From Oligoflexia bacterium (GTDB lineage Bacteria > Bdellovibrionota > UBA1018): a DNA stretch of 64,000 bases. The position numbers and the translations under genes are program-made. The notes beneath the pieces are model-generated. The model saw only the letters and a program-made list of their open reading frames with translations. It was not told the origin of the DNA and did not search any database. The stretch lies in assembly GCA_031292385.1 (NCBI GenBank), contig JARLHE010000028.1, forward strand, positions 1-64,000. Direction: 5' to 3'. This document shows, piece after piece, positions 8,321-15,779 of this stretch. Position 1 is the first letter of the stretch, and each line of letters begins with the position of its first letter.

Positions 8321-8362
8321 CGGAGGGTCTCCCTATACAACTCAAAGCTAGAGCCTACATCG

Positions 8363-9019
8363 ATGGATACGAAATCAGCAATTCAATCTATTAACGAAAG
8401 CGGCGTTCTTCTGGTTTTCCCTATCGATAACCGAAAGGAAATCCCTTCCCTTTGGTCTCATTTCTACCCTCGATCGAAAATGCGCTGGGAATGGGACGAC
8501 GACGGCGACGACCGGGTCGCCCGCCTCTGGCGCCTGCGTGAGGAGCTCTCGCGCTCGAACGAAGTGATTTACGGCAAGTGGTTCAGGGGACGCGCCACCT
8601 TTTTCTCGAAGCCCGTTTTTACCGCCATGCTGAGGCTCATGAACCCCGAGCCGCGCCCGGAGTTCGCGCTTGGCGCTGACGCCCGCAAAATTCTAGAAAC
8701 GCTTCTCATGGACTCGCCTCTTTCGACCCGGCAGCTGAAACGCGCGGTCGAGCTCCAGGGGCGATTCAACGAGCCGACCTACAACCGCGCCCTCAAGGAG
8801 CTCTGGTCGCGACTCCTGGCGGTCGCCTACGGCGAGATCGACGAAGGCGCCTTTCCCTCCCTTGCCATCGGCGCGACCCAAATTCTTTTCGAAGACCTTT
8901 ACCGGGAAGCGTTCGCGCTTGACATCCCGAAAGCGCAGGCAATACTTCAAAAACGATTGGCAGCCGGCTCCCCATTTTTGGCGTTTGCCGACAGACTCAG
9001 GAAAAAATGCGCCGATTAA
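8363..9019 (+). CDS. AlkZ-related winged-helix protein
   Basis: A 218-residue soluble protein. The N-terminal part (VLLVFPIDNRKEIPSLWSHF, then WEWDDDGDDRVARLWRLREE and EVIYGKWFRGRATFF) and the middle (LSTRQLKRAVELQGR, a winged-helix-like segment) recall the AlkZ/YcaQ-related helix-turn-helix DNA glycosylases, in shortened form. The catalytic QxQ/QxD motif of true AlkZ is not evident, so enzymatic activity is doubtful. It overlaps the downstream metallophosphoesterase by 13 bp and is the first gene of a tightly packed four-gene unit. Assignment is tentative. Confidence 0.55.
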   Translation: MDTKSAIQSINESGVLLVFPIDNRKEIPSLWSHFYPRSKMRWEWDDDGDDRVARLWRLREELSRSNEVIYGKWFRGRATFFSKPVFTAMLRLMNPEPRPEFALGADARKILETLLMDSPLSTRQLKRAVELQGRFNEPTYNRALKELWSRLLAVAYGEIDEGAFPSLAIGATQILFEDLYREAFALDIPKAQAILQKRLAAGSPFLAFADRLRKKCAD

Positions 9020-10125
9020 TCGTCTTTCTCGCCATCCTGCTCTCGGCTTATTTCTATCTTGGTTTTCGATGGCTGGGCGCGCTCGCGCTGAGCGGAGGCT
9101 ACTTCTGGCTTGCCTGGCTCCTGCTTTCTTTGCCCCTGGCGAATATTTTTTGGCTGGTCTTTTTCTATTGGCAAAGACATGAGGATCGGGTCAAAAACTC
9201 CCGGTTCGAGATCCTGCTCCAGACTTTGGCGTTCTGCGCGATGGGAATGCTGAGCTTTCTTTTCGTTTTCACCGCGCTGGCCGATCTGATCTCAATCGCC
9301 ATTCCTTTTCGAGGAGCGCTCTCTTTCGGAATCATTTCTCTCAGCTCCGTCGCTTGCTTTTGCGTCGGGGCCGCCGTCGCCCGGTACACGATGGAGATCA
9401 CGCGCACCGACATCGCGATCGAGAACCTGCCCGAAAGCTTCGAGAACTTCACGATCGTGCAGATCAGCGATTTGCATATCGGCTCGACCGTGGGCCCGAG
9501 CTTCGTCGAGCGCGTGGTGAAAAAGGTCAACTCATTGAACGCGAACATCGTCGTCCTGACCGGCGACATCGTGGACGGATACTTCGAACCCGCCAAACCG
9601 TCGGCGGAGCTCCTGGCTCAACTTCGTGCCGCCGACGGCCGATTTTACGTGACCGGAAATCACGAATACTACTGGGACGCCCCGCCGGTGATCGATGGCT
9701 TCGCGAAGCTCGGATTCTCGGTTTTGATCAACCGTCATGAAATCATCCGAAAAGGAAGAGCCGCGCTGGTGATCGCCGGCGTTCCCGATTTCATGTCGCC
9801 CTACGAGGGCGGCCCCGCTCCAAGCCCGGAAAAAGCGCTCGAAGGCGCCCCGGCCGATTCGGTGAAAATTCTACTCGCTCATCAACCCTCCTTCGCGCAG
9901 GCCGCCGCCGATGCCGGTTATGACCTGCAGCTCTCCGGCCATACTCACGGCGGCCAGTTTTTTCCGTGGACCTGGATCATCGGCTGGTTCCACCAGTTCC
10001 CCCGCGGGCTGGGACGGATCGGAAAGACCCGGATCTACGTGAATCGCGGGACCGGCTATTGGGGCCCGCCGATCCGACTGGGTGCCGCCCCAGAAATCAG
10101 TTTGTTGAGGTTAAAACGATGCTGA
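9007..10125 (+). CDS. membrane-anchored metallophosphoesterase, YkuE-like
   Basis: A 372-residue protein. The first 130 residues hold about four membrane helices. The remainder is a calcineurin-like phosphoesterase with all metal-binding blocks: VQISDLHIG (D, H), VVLTGDIVDG (D), VTGNHEYYWD (N, H), LLAHQPSF (H) and LSGHTHGGQFFP (H..H). YkuE-type enzymes of this architecture act on phospholipid or UDP-sugar lipid substrates at the membrane. The start (CAGGAAAAA-ATG) lies inside the end of the preceding gene. The stop overlaps the yjbQ-like start, indicating translational coupling. Confidence 0.9.
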   Translation: MRRLIVFLAILLSAYFYLGFRWLGALALSGGYFWLAWLLLSLPLANIFWLVFFYWQRHEDRVKNSRFEILLQTLAFCAMGMLSFLFVFTALADLISIAIPFRGALSFGIISLSSVACFCVGAAVARYTMEITRTDIAIENLPESFENFTIVQISDLHIGSTVGPSFVERVVKKVNSLNANIVVLTGDIVDGYFEPAKPSAELLAQLRAADGRFYVTGNHEYYWDAPPVIDGFAKLGFSVLINRHEIIRKGRAALVIAGVPDFMSPYEGGPAPSPEKALEGAPADSVKILLAHQPSFAQAAADAGYDLQLSGHTHGGQFFPWTWIIGWFHQFPRGLGRIGKTRIYVNRGTGYWGPPIRLGAAPEISLLRLKRC

Positions 10126-10625
10126 AACCAACCGATTGGCTCTTGGAACCGCATTCGTGCCCGGGCTTTCTCCGCACGGAATTAAAGGCGCACGTCGAAC
10201 GCACTCCGTATGTGCATCACACCGAGCACGTTCTCGTGCACCTTCCGAAGCGATACGCGCTCGTCAATATCAACGGGATCGTCGAAGAGGCACTCGAACG
10301 CTCGGAGGTCCGTGACGGTTTTTGCTTCGTCAGCGCGATGCACATCACCGCCGGCGTTTACATCAACGACGCGGAATCAGGCCTGCTTCAAGACATATCG
10401 GAATGGATCGAGCACCTCGCGCCGTTCGGAAAGAACTACCGCCATCACCAAACCGGCGAAGACAACGCCGACGCCCATCTCAAATCCTATCTGACAAACC
10501 ACGCCCTCAGCGTCCCGGTGCGCGACGGCAAATTCGACTTCGGACCTTGGCAGCAGATTTTCTACGCGGAATTCGACGGCCGCCGCGATAAAAAAATTTT
10601 GGTGAAAGTGACGGGATTTAAATGA
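10119..10625 (+). CDS. YjbQ/UPF0047 family protein
   Basis: A 168-residue protein of the YjbQ family (secondary thiamine-phosphate synthase-like). The family pattern is clear: GFCFVSAMHITAGVYINDAE, then HHQTGEDNADAHLKSYLTNH and FGPWQQIFYAEFDGRRDKKI. The ATG at 10119 overlaps the last codons of the metallophosphoesterase (ATGCTGA); an upstream extension would lie inside that gene and is rejected. The in vivo role of the family is unsettled; weak thiamine-phosphate synthase activity is reported for E. coli YjbQ. The next gene starts at its stop (ATGA). Confidence 0.88.
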   Translation: MLKPTDWLLEPHSCPGFLRTELKAHVERTPYVHHTEHVLVHLPKRYALVNINGIVEEALERSEVRDGFCFVSAMHITAGVYINDAESGLLQDISEWIEHLAPFGKNYRHHQTGEDNADAHLKSYLTNHALSVPVRDGKFDFGPWQQIFYAEFDGRRDKKILVKVTGFK

Positions 10626-11020
10626 AAACTCCGATCGTGACTCTGTTTCTCGGCCTGTTCTCCGTGATGGGCTCGGCGTTCGCCGACGAAAGCGCAACTA
10701 CCCCTACGGTCTTGACGCTCAAACACGCAAACGAAGCACGCCGCTTTTATCGCGTGAACGGCCTCTTGATGAACGAGACCTGCCGAAGCGATTTGAGCCG
10801 GTGCAAGGCTTATCTCACCTCGAAGACGCCACTGATTCAATCGAAAGATCCGCATCCCCGATGGCTGGGAAACCCTGCCGCGACCAACTGCAAAGCTGAT
10901 GGAGGAACCTCCCTCATCTTTTCGGATAGCGGCGGCAACGAGCTCGGAATCTGCTCCTTCGACGATGGGTCGATGATCGATGACTGGGATCTGTATCGTC
11001 AGCAGGCTTCGAGGCGATAA
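10622..11020 (+). CDS. exported DUF333-domain protein
   Basis: A 132-residue protein with a signal peptide (MKTPIVTLFLGLFSVMGSAFA). The C-terminal part (NPAATNCKADGGTSLIF ... LGICSFDDGSMIDDWDLYR) matches the DUF333 pattern, a small Cys-containing domain once called putative hemolysin. A Cys pair upstream (ETCRSDLSRCKAYL) may form a second disulfide. It overlaps yjbQ by 4 bp (ATGA), the last member of a four-gene overlap operon. Location is presumably periplasmic; function is unknown. Confidence 0.75.
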   Translation: MKTPIVTLFLGLFSVMGSAFADESATTPTVLTLKHANEARRFYRVNGLLMNETCRSDLSRCKAYLTSKTPLIQSKDPHPRWLGNPAATNCKADGGTSLIFSDSGGNELGICSFDDGSMIDDWDLYRQQASRR

Positions 11021-11162
11021 TCCGATCCCGCTCCCAATAGCCGACCTTCCGCCGCTCCTATGATCTTCCTGGCCGCCCCTCAGCGAAATCCGCCCAGATT
11101 CATTGCGATTAAAAGGCATTGCCCCACCAATAATGCGCTTAAATCTCAACAAAATAAAAGAT

Positions 11163-11693
11163 ATGTACTTGGCCGTGAAACAACTCGCCTTCACTGCAAT
11201 CCCCAAAGCCCGCACCGAGCACGGCGGCGCTATCCGCCAAGGAAAGCGAAAGCTCGCGCGACCGCTCGATCCTAAGCGGCCGCTCCATCTGGTTTTAAGA
11301 TCCGAGAAGGCGCACGGCCGGCTTTCACTCCTTTACGACCAAAATTGGCGAGAGATCGAACGCCTCACCGCAAAGCTCAGCCGCCGTTACGGCGTGCGCG
11401 TTTATCAGTTCGCCAATTCGGGGAATCACCTGCACCTGCTCATGCGCGGCAAGACGCGAAAGGGCCTTCAAGATTTTTTCCGCGTTCTCTCGGGCAAGGT
11501 CGCGCAGCTTGTTACAGGCGCTAAAAAGGGCCAAGCGTTCGGCAAGTTTTGGTCGGCGCTAGCCTATTCGCGCGTCGTGGAATGGGGCCGCTCCTTTAGT
11601 GAGGCCAAATATTACGTTCTCAGGAACGAGCTTGAGACGCATGGCTTCCTTGACTACAAACCCCGGCCCAAGAGAAGTCCGGCGCGCCCTTAG
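11163..11693 (+). CDS. REP-associated tyrosine transposase (RAYT)-like Y1 protein
   Basis: About 176 residues from the ATG at 11163; earlier in-frame starts exist at 11133 and 11103. It carries the HUH motif of Y1 single-strand transposases as GNHLHLLMRG, the N-terminal RPLDPKRPLHLVLRSEKAHG strand and the conserved FWSALAYSRVVEW block. The catalytic tyrosine is probably in AKYYVLRNELETHGF. Such single-copy RAYTs handle REP palindromes in trans rather than moving as classical IS elements. A strong palindrome follows about 70 bp downstream. Confidence 0.8.
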   Translation: MYLAVKQLAFTAIPKARTEHGGAIRQGKRKLARPLDPKRPLHLVLRSEKAHGRLSLLYDQNWREIERLTAKLSRRYGVRVYQFANSGNHLHLLMRGKTRKGLQDFFRVLSGKVAQLVTGAKKGQAFGKFWSALAYSRVVEWGRSFSEAKYYVLRNELETHGFLDYKPRPKRSPARP

Positions 11694-11762
11694 CCTGCGA
11701 GAGCCCGACCCAGCGCCGCGCGGGCCGGGCGCCGCGCAAATGCGAATTAAACGCCCTTCCAG

Positions 11763-11810
11763 CACACGAGGGGGCATTTTCAACCCGGTTGAAAATGCCC
11801 CCCTCGTGTG
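11763..11810. repeat. 48-bp palindrome downstream of RAYT gene, REP/BIME-like
   Basis: ACACGAGGGGGCATTTTCAAC (11764-11784), a three-base CCG loop, and its reverse complement with one extra G:C base (11788-11809). The terminal C and G pair too. It is nearly perfect over 21-22 bp with a minimal loop. No T-run follows on either strand, so a rho-independent terminator is unlikely. Position beside a RAYT gene fits a REP-type substrate hairpin. No second copy was seen in this window. Confidence 0.65.
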
Positions 11811-11824
11811 TTAGCTGATCCCAA

Positions 11825-12889
11825 ATGTCAACCACCGGACAAACTCCCGCATCATGCGGCTTTTTTCAGCCTGCCGAATGGGCCCCTCATCGCGCTTGCT
11901 GGCTGGCATGGCCGAGCCACGGCGATCTTTGGCAGGATAATCTGATTCGGGCACAGAGGGAATTTACCGCCCTTTGCGTGGCCATTGCGGATATCGGTCC
12001 TGACGGGAACGCTCGGGGCGAGTCGCTCGAGATTCTGGTGCCCAACGCTACCGCGCGAATCGACGCCGAACGGGCGCTCGCCGGGCTGCCGGTTCGCTTC
12101 CATAACATCCCTTTCGGCGATATCTGGATGCGTGATATCGCCTGCATCTTTTTGACCGACTCCCACGGCGCGGTTGCGAACGTCCGCTTCAAATTTAACG
12201 GATGGGGTGGAAAATACATCCTTCCATTCGACGACGCGGTTTCCGCGAAAGTCGCGGCCGCGGCGGATATGCGTGGCTTTGAGTTTCCCTGGATCCTCGA
12301 AGGCGGCTCGATCGAAATCGACGGCGAAGGAACATGCCTCACCACGCGCCAATGCCTGCTGAACCGCAATCGCAACCCCGGCATGAACGAGGCTCAGATC
12401 GAAAGCGGCCTCAAGGACGCCTTGGGCATTCGTAAAGTGCTTTGGCTCGGTGATGGCCTCCTCAACGACCATACCGATGGGCATATCGACACGCTCGCGC
12501 GCTTTGTCGCACCCGGCGTCGTCGCGTGCATGAAAGCGTCGGATCCCGCAAATGACCCCAATCACGCGGTCTTCGAAGAAATCGCGCAAACGCTCGCGGG
12601 CTTTACCGACGCGCAGGGGCGCACGCTCCAGGTCGTACGCGTCCCCTCTCCGGGTAAAATCCTCGACGAAGAAGGCGAGATCATGCCTGCGAGCTATATG
12701 AATTTTTATATCGGCAACTCGACGGTCGTCGTTCCGACTTACGGCAGCCCGTTCGACGAGGAGGCCGTCCAAGCGATCGCTCGCCTTTTCCCGCGGCATC
12801 GCACGGTGGGATCTTCGGCATTCGCGATTCTTTCAGGCGGTGGCGCATTTCACTGCATCACTCAACAGCAACCCCTGGGTGCACAATGA
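11825..12889 (+). CDS. aguA: agmatine deiminase
   Basis: A 354-residue guanidine-modifying enzyme of the agmatine/peptidyl-arginine deiminase family, converting agmatine to N-carbamoylputrescine and ammonia. The start FFQPAEWAPHRACWLAWPS, the DIWMRDIACIF loop, the LEGGSIEIDGEG strand, the LNDHTDGHIDTLARF block and the catalytic cysteine C344 in GGGAFHCITQQ are all present. Its stop overlaps the aguB start (ATGA), so the two consecutive steps are translationally coupled. No ribosome-binding site is obvious before the ATG; the upstream palindrome ends 14 bp away. Confidence 0.95.
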   Translation: MSTTGQTPASCGFFQPAEWAPHRACWLAWPSHGDLWQDNLIRAQREFTALCVAIADIGPDGNARGESLEILVPNATARIDAERALAGLPVRFHNIPFGDIWMRDIACIFLTDSHGAVANVRFKFNGWGGKYILPFDDAVSAKVAAAADMRGFEFPWILEGGSIEIDGEGTCLTTRQCLLNRNRNPGMNEAQIESGLKDALGIRKVLWLGDGLLNDHTDGHIDTLARFVAPGVVACMKASDPANDPNHAVFEEIAQTLAGFTDAQGRTLQVVRVPSPGKILDEEGEIMPASYMNFYIGNSTVVVPTYGSPFDEEAVQAIARLFPRHRTVGSSAFAILSGGGAFHCITQQQPLGAQ

Positions 12890-13728
12890 AGGTCAAAGTC
12901 GCCGCGATTCAAAGCTCGTTCTCGGAAGATCTCGACAAAAACGTCGAGAAGACCGTCAGCTTCGTCCGCGAAGCCGCGAAAAAGGGCGCGCAGATCATTT
13001 TGCCGTCGGAACTCTTTGAAGGCCCGTACTTCTGCCGCGAGGAGCGCGACGAATTTTTTGCCTGGGCAAAGCCCTACGAAGGCCATCCGACCATCCAACG
13101 CTTCCAGGATCTGGCTCGCGAGCTGAAGGTCGTCATCCCGATTTCTTTCTTCGAACGGGACGCCCACGCCTATTACAACAGCCTCGCGATGATCGATGCC
13201 GACGGCACGCGCCTGGGGCTTTATCGCAAAAGCCATATTCCGGACGGGCCGGGCTATGAGGAAAAATTTTACTTTCGTCCAGGCAATACGGGCTTTCAGG
13301 CCTGGAAAACGCGCTACGGCAACATCGGCGTCGGCATTTGCTGGGACCAGTGGTTCCCGGAATGCGCTCGCGCCATGATGCTGAAAGGCGCCGATCTGCT
13401 CTTTTATCCGACCGCGATCGGGTCGGAGCCCGAGACCCCCGAGCTCGACACCAAGAATCTCTGGCAACGCGCGATGATCGGGCATGCCGTCTCGAACGTC
13501 ACTCCCGTGATCGCGTCCAACCGCGTCGGCAACGAAGACGGACAGATTTTCTACGGATCGTCTTTTATCACCGACCACCGGGGCGACATGAAGGCCGAGA
13601 TGGGACGCACCGAAGAAGGCGTGATCGTCGCGGAATTCGATATCGAGGAAATCCGGAAAAACCGGGCATCGTTCGGCTTTTTCCGGGACCGCCGCCCGGA
13701 TCTCTACTCCCCGCTGACCTCGCCTTAA
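12886..13728 (+). CDS. aguB: N-carbamoylputrescine amidase
   Basis: A 280-residue nitrilase-superfamily enzyme hydrolysing N-carbamoylputrescine to putrescine, CO2 and ammonia. The Glu-Lys-Cys triad is visible as E42 (LPSELFEGPYF), K115 (YRKSHIPDG) and C152 (VGICWDQWFPECARAM). Together with aguA it completes the agmatine-to-putrescine route; arginine decarboxylase is not in the window. Its stop overlaps the convergent mvaS-like gene by 4 bp. Confidence 0.95.
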   Translation: MKVKVAAIQSSFSEDLDKNVEKTVSFVREAAKKGAQIILPSELFEGPYFCREERDEFFAWAKPYEGHPTIQRFQDLARELKVVIPISFFERDAHAYYNSLAMIDADGTRLGLYRKSHIPDGPGYEEKFYFRPGNTGFQAWKTRYGNIGVGICWDQWFPECARAMMLKGADLLFYPTAIGSEPETPELDTKNLWQRAMIGHAVSNVTPVIASNRVGNEDGQIFYGSSFITDHRGDMKAEMGRTEEGVIVAEFDIEEIRKNRASFGFFRDRRPDLYSPLTSP

Positions 13729-14978
13729 TGGCTCGGACGATACTGCCGCTGATGGTCTTTCACGCCGTGAAACAGTACCTTGCGCGCGCCGGCGCCTGAA
13801 GCTTCTGGCGAGCCCAGCGCGAAAGACCCATTTTGATCCATCCGTGCCGCGGCTTCCATGAGCTTTTCGTATTCATCCACGCTCACCCGCGTGCGCGCAT
13901 CGAGCTGCAACCGGTAAGGATGCCGTCTCAAGAGAGCGGCGGCGCCTTCGCAAACCCGCGCGGTCATGAATTCGGCCGCGCAGCCGCTTCCATATGAAAA
14001 CAGGCTGATCGCCGGCGAACCCTGAAAAACGCCGTCCTCAAGCAGGCTACGCAGCGCCATGAAGAGCGAGCCGGTGTACGTGTTTCCGATACGGGACTGC
14101 AATTCGAGATAAGGCGCGACCCGACGGGAATAATCCTCGAGCGCAGCTGCATAGGCGGGTGTCTCCGGCAAAAGCTCTGTTCCGGCAACATGAGCCAGAA
14201 GCGCAAGATGCGCCTTTTGCGCCATTTTCGCGAAAGGCGCATGGTAAAGGCAGGCTTGAAAAGACTGGAAAAAGCCGGGCTCGCTCGCGCCTTCGGTCGC
14301 CCCAGGAGCGTACATATCATACGAAGCGAGAAGCGCCTTGATGTAGCAAGCCATCGAGTAATGACCGTCCACGAGCGCATCTTTGCTATAAGTCGGCCGC
14401 CAAAAATCCATGACCTGCTGGCTGAAAAAGCCCTGGCGGCCGGTCTCGAATTCGAGCAAGCGCGGCTCGGACGAAATAACCATCGCCACCGAGCCCGCCC
14501 CTTGCGTGGGCTCGCCCGCGGTTTTGATTCCGTAACGTGCGACATCGCTGGCGATCACTAGAGCCTTCCGCCCCGCCGCCCGGCCCGAAAGCACCCAGTC
14601 GGTTGCCGCCTGAAGGCCAGCCATCGCGCCGTAACAGGCGTGCTTGGTCTCGAATGAACGGCACTGCGGCGACAAGCCCAAGTGCTCGTGGACATAGGAT
14701 GAAACCGGCTTGCTTTGGTCGACCGAGGTTTCCGTGCCGACAATCAAAAGCCCCACGGACTCACGATCGATCTGAAATTGCTCGAAAAGACGTCGTCCGG
14801 CTCCCACGGCGAGAGCCACCGTGTCGTCTCCCGAAGAAGCTACCGCCATCTGGCGCTGCCCCAAGCCGCGGGTGTACTTGGCCGGATCAACCCCCCTCGC
14901 TTGAGCAAGCTCGGCCAAATCCAAATAAAGATGAGGAACGTCAAACGCAATCGCTTCGATCCCGACTCTTATTTTCAT
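13725..14978 (-). CDS. mvaS: hydroxymethylglutaryl-CoA synthase
   Basis: A 417-residue thiolase-fold enzyme that condenses acetyl-CoA with acetoacetyl-CoA. The catalytic residues are all readable: E83 (GTETSVDQSKP), nucleophilic C115 (ETKHACYGAMAG) and the later His in LYHAPFAKM. Length and motifs fit bacterial MvaS; the related polyketide beta-branching HCS (PksG-type) cannot be excluded because no other mevalonate gene or polyketide gene is nearby. It is transcribed alone, divergent from pldA (36 bp between starts) and convergent with aguB. Confidence 0.9.
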   Translation of the reverse strand: MKIRVGIEAIAFDVPHLYLDLAELAQARGVDPAKYTRGLGQRQMAVASSGDDTVALAVGAGRRLFEQFQIDRESVGLLIVGTETSVDQSKPVSSYVHEHLGLSPQCRSFETKHACYGAMAGLQAATDWVLSGRAAGRKALVIASDVARYGIKTAGEPTQGAGSVAMVISSEPRLLEFETGRQGFFSQQVMDFWRPTYSKDALVDGHYSMACYIKALLASYDMYAPGATEGASEPGFFQSFQACLYHAPFAKMAQKAHLALLAHVAGTELLPETPAYAAALEDYSRRVAPYLELQSRIGNTYTGSLFMALRSLLEDGVFQGSPAISLFSYGSGCAAEFMTARVCEGAAALLRRHPYRLQLDARTRVSVDEYEKLMEAAARMDQNGSFALGSPEASGAGARKVLFHGVKDHQRQYRPSH

Positions 14979-15014
14979 AGATAGGACAATAAAGGGTGAT
15001 AAGCCTCGAACTCA

Positions 15015-15776
15015 ATGGGAAACAAAATTTCTCTTTTCATATTTTTAAGCGGCCTTTTCTGCTGCGGGGCCGCATACGCCGCGGAGGGCGAGCCCGACCT
15101 GCTTTCTCTCCATCAATATAAGCCGCTCTACTTTTTGATGGGGCATCCGTACACGAAAATCGAGATCAGCTTCAAAACCCAGATTGTCCGAGACGTACCC
15201 GTTTACTTCGCTTACACGCAGCTGATGATGTGGGATACATTCAATCCTTCGCCCTATTTCTACGACATCAATTACAACCCTCTTGCGTTTTACCGGTTTC
15301 ATTTCAATACCGGAAACGAGCAGTGGCTTGACGTGATACCCTTCGAGCACGAATCCAACGGCCGAGGCGGCGCGCTCGAGCGCTCTTGGAACCGTACGGG
15401 GCTGGATTACCACATTCGCCAATCCCTAAACACGAAAACCGCGCTCTATTGGGATTTCAAAATCTGGGCCCCTTATTACTACAACCCGAATAATCCGGAT
15501 CTCGCCCAATATCGGGGACTCTGGGAGCTCAATTTAAGCCTCTCGCAATTCATGGGCGATTTCTTTGAGTTCGACGATCTCATTTTCAGGCTTTACCCGG
15601 GAGGGGAATCGCTGACGAACCCGCTGCACGGAGGCCAAGAGCTGACGCTCAGGCTCAAGGCGAAATTCAGAAGGTTTTTACCGCTCGTGATCATGCAGGT
15701 TTTTCACGGTTACGCGGAAGACCTGCTCGATTATCAGGACGACCGCTGGGGCATCCGAGCGGGGCTTGGTTTTTAA
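15015..15776 (+). CDS. pldA: outer-membrane phospholipase A
   Basis: A 253-residue protein with a signal peptide ending at AYA-AEGE and a beta-barrel of OMPLA type. The catalytic triad keeps exact E. coli spacing: H112 and S114 in EHESNGRGG, N126 in ERSWNRTG. The second signature, FHGYAEDLLDYQD, is near the C-terminus, which ends in phenylalanine as expected for a barrel. The enzyme hydrolyses outer-leaflet phospholipids when the outer membrane is disturbed; in a predatory or lytic lifestyle it could have a wider role (inference). Confidence 0.92.
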   Translation: MGNKISLFIFLSGLFCCGAAYAAEGEPDLLSLHQYKPLYFLMGHPYTKIEISFKTQIVRDVPVYFAYTQLMMWDTFNPSPYFYDINYNPLAFYRFHFNTGNEQWLDVIPFEHESNGRGGALERSWNRTGLDYHIRQSLNTKTALYWDFKIWAPYYYNPNNPDLAQYRGLWELNLSLSQFMGDFFEFDDLIFRLYPGGESLTNPLHGGQELTLRLKAKFRRFLPLVIMQVFHGYAEDLLDYQDDRWGIRAGLGF

Positions 15777-15779
15777 GCT

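Noticed and set aside
11763..11810. Palindrome as a rho-independent terminator for the RAYT gene
   Set aside because: The stem is stable, but no T-run follows on either strand, and the element lies next to a RAYT, so a REP-like repeat is the better reading.
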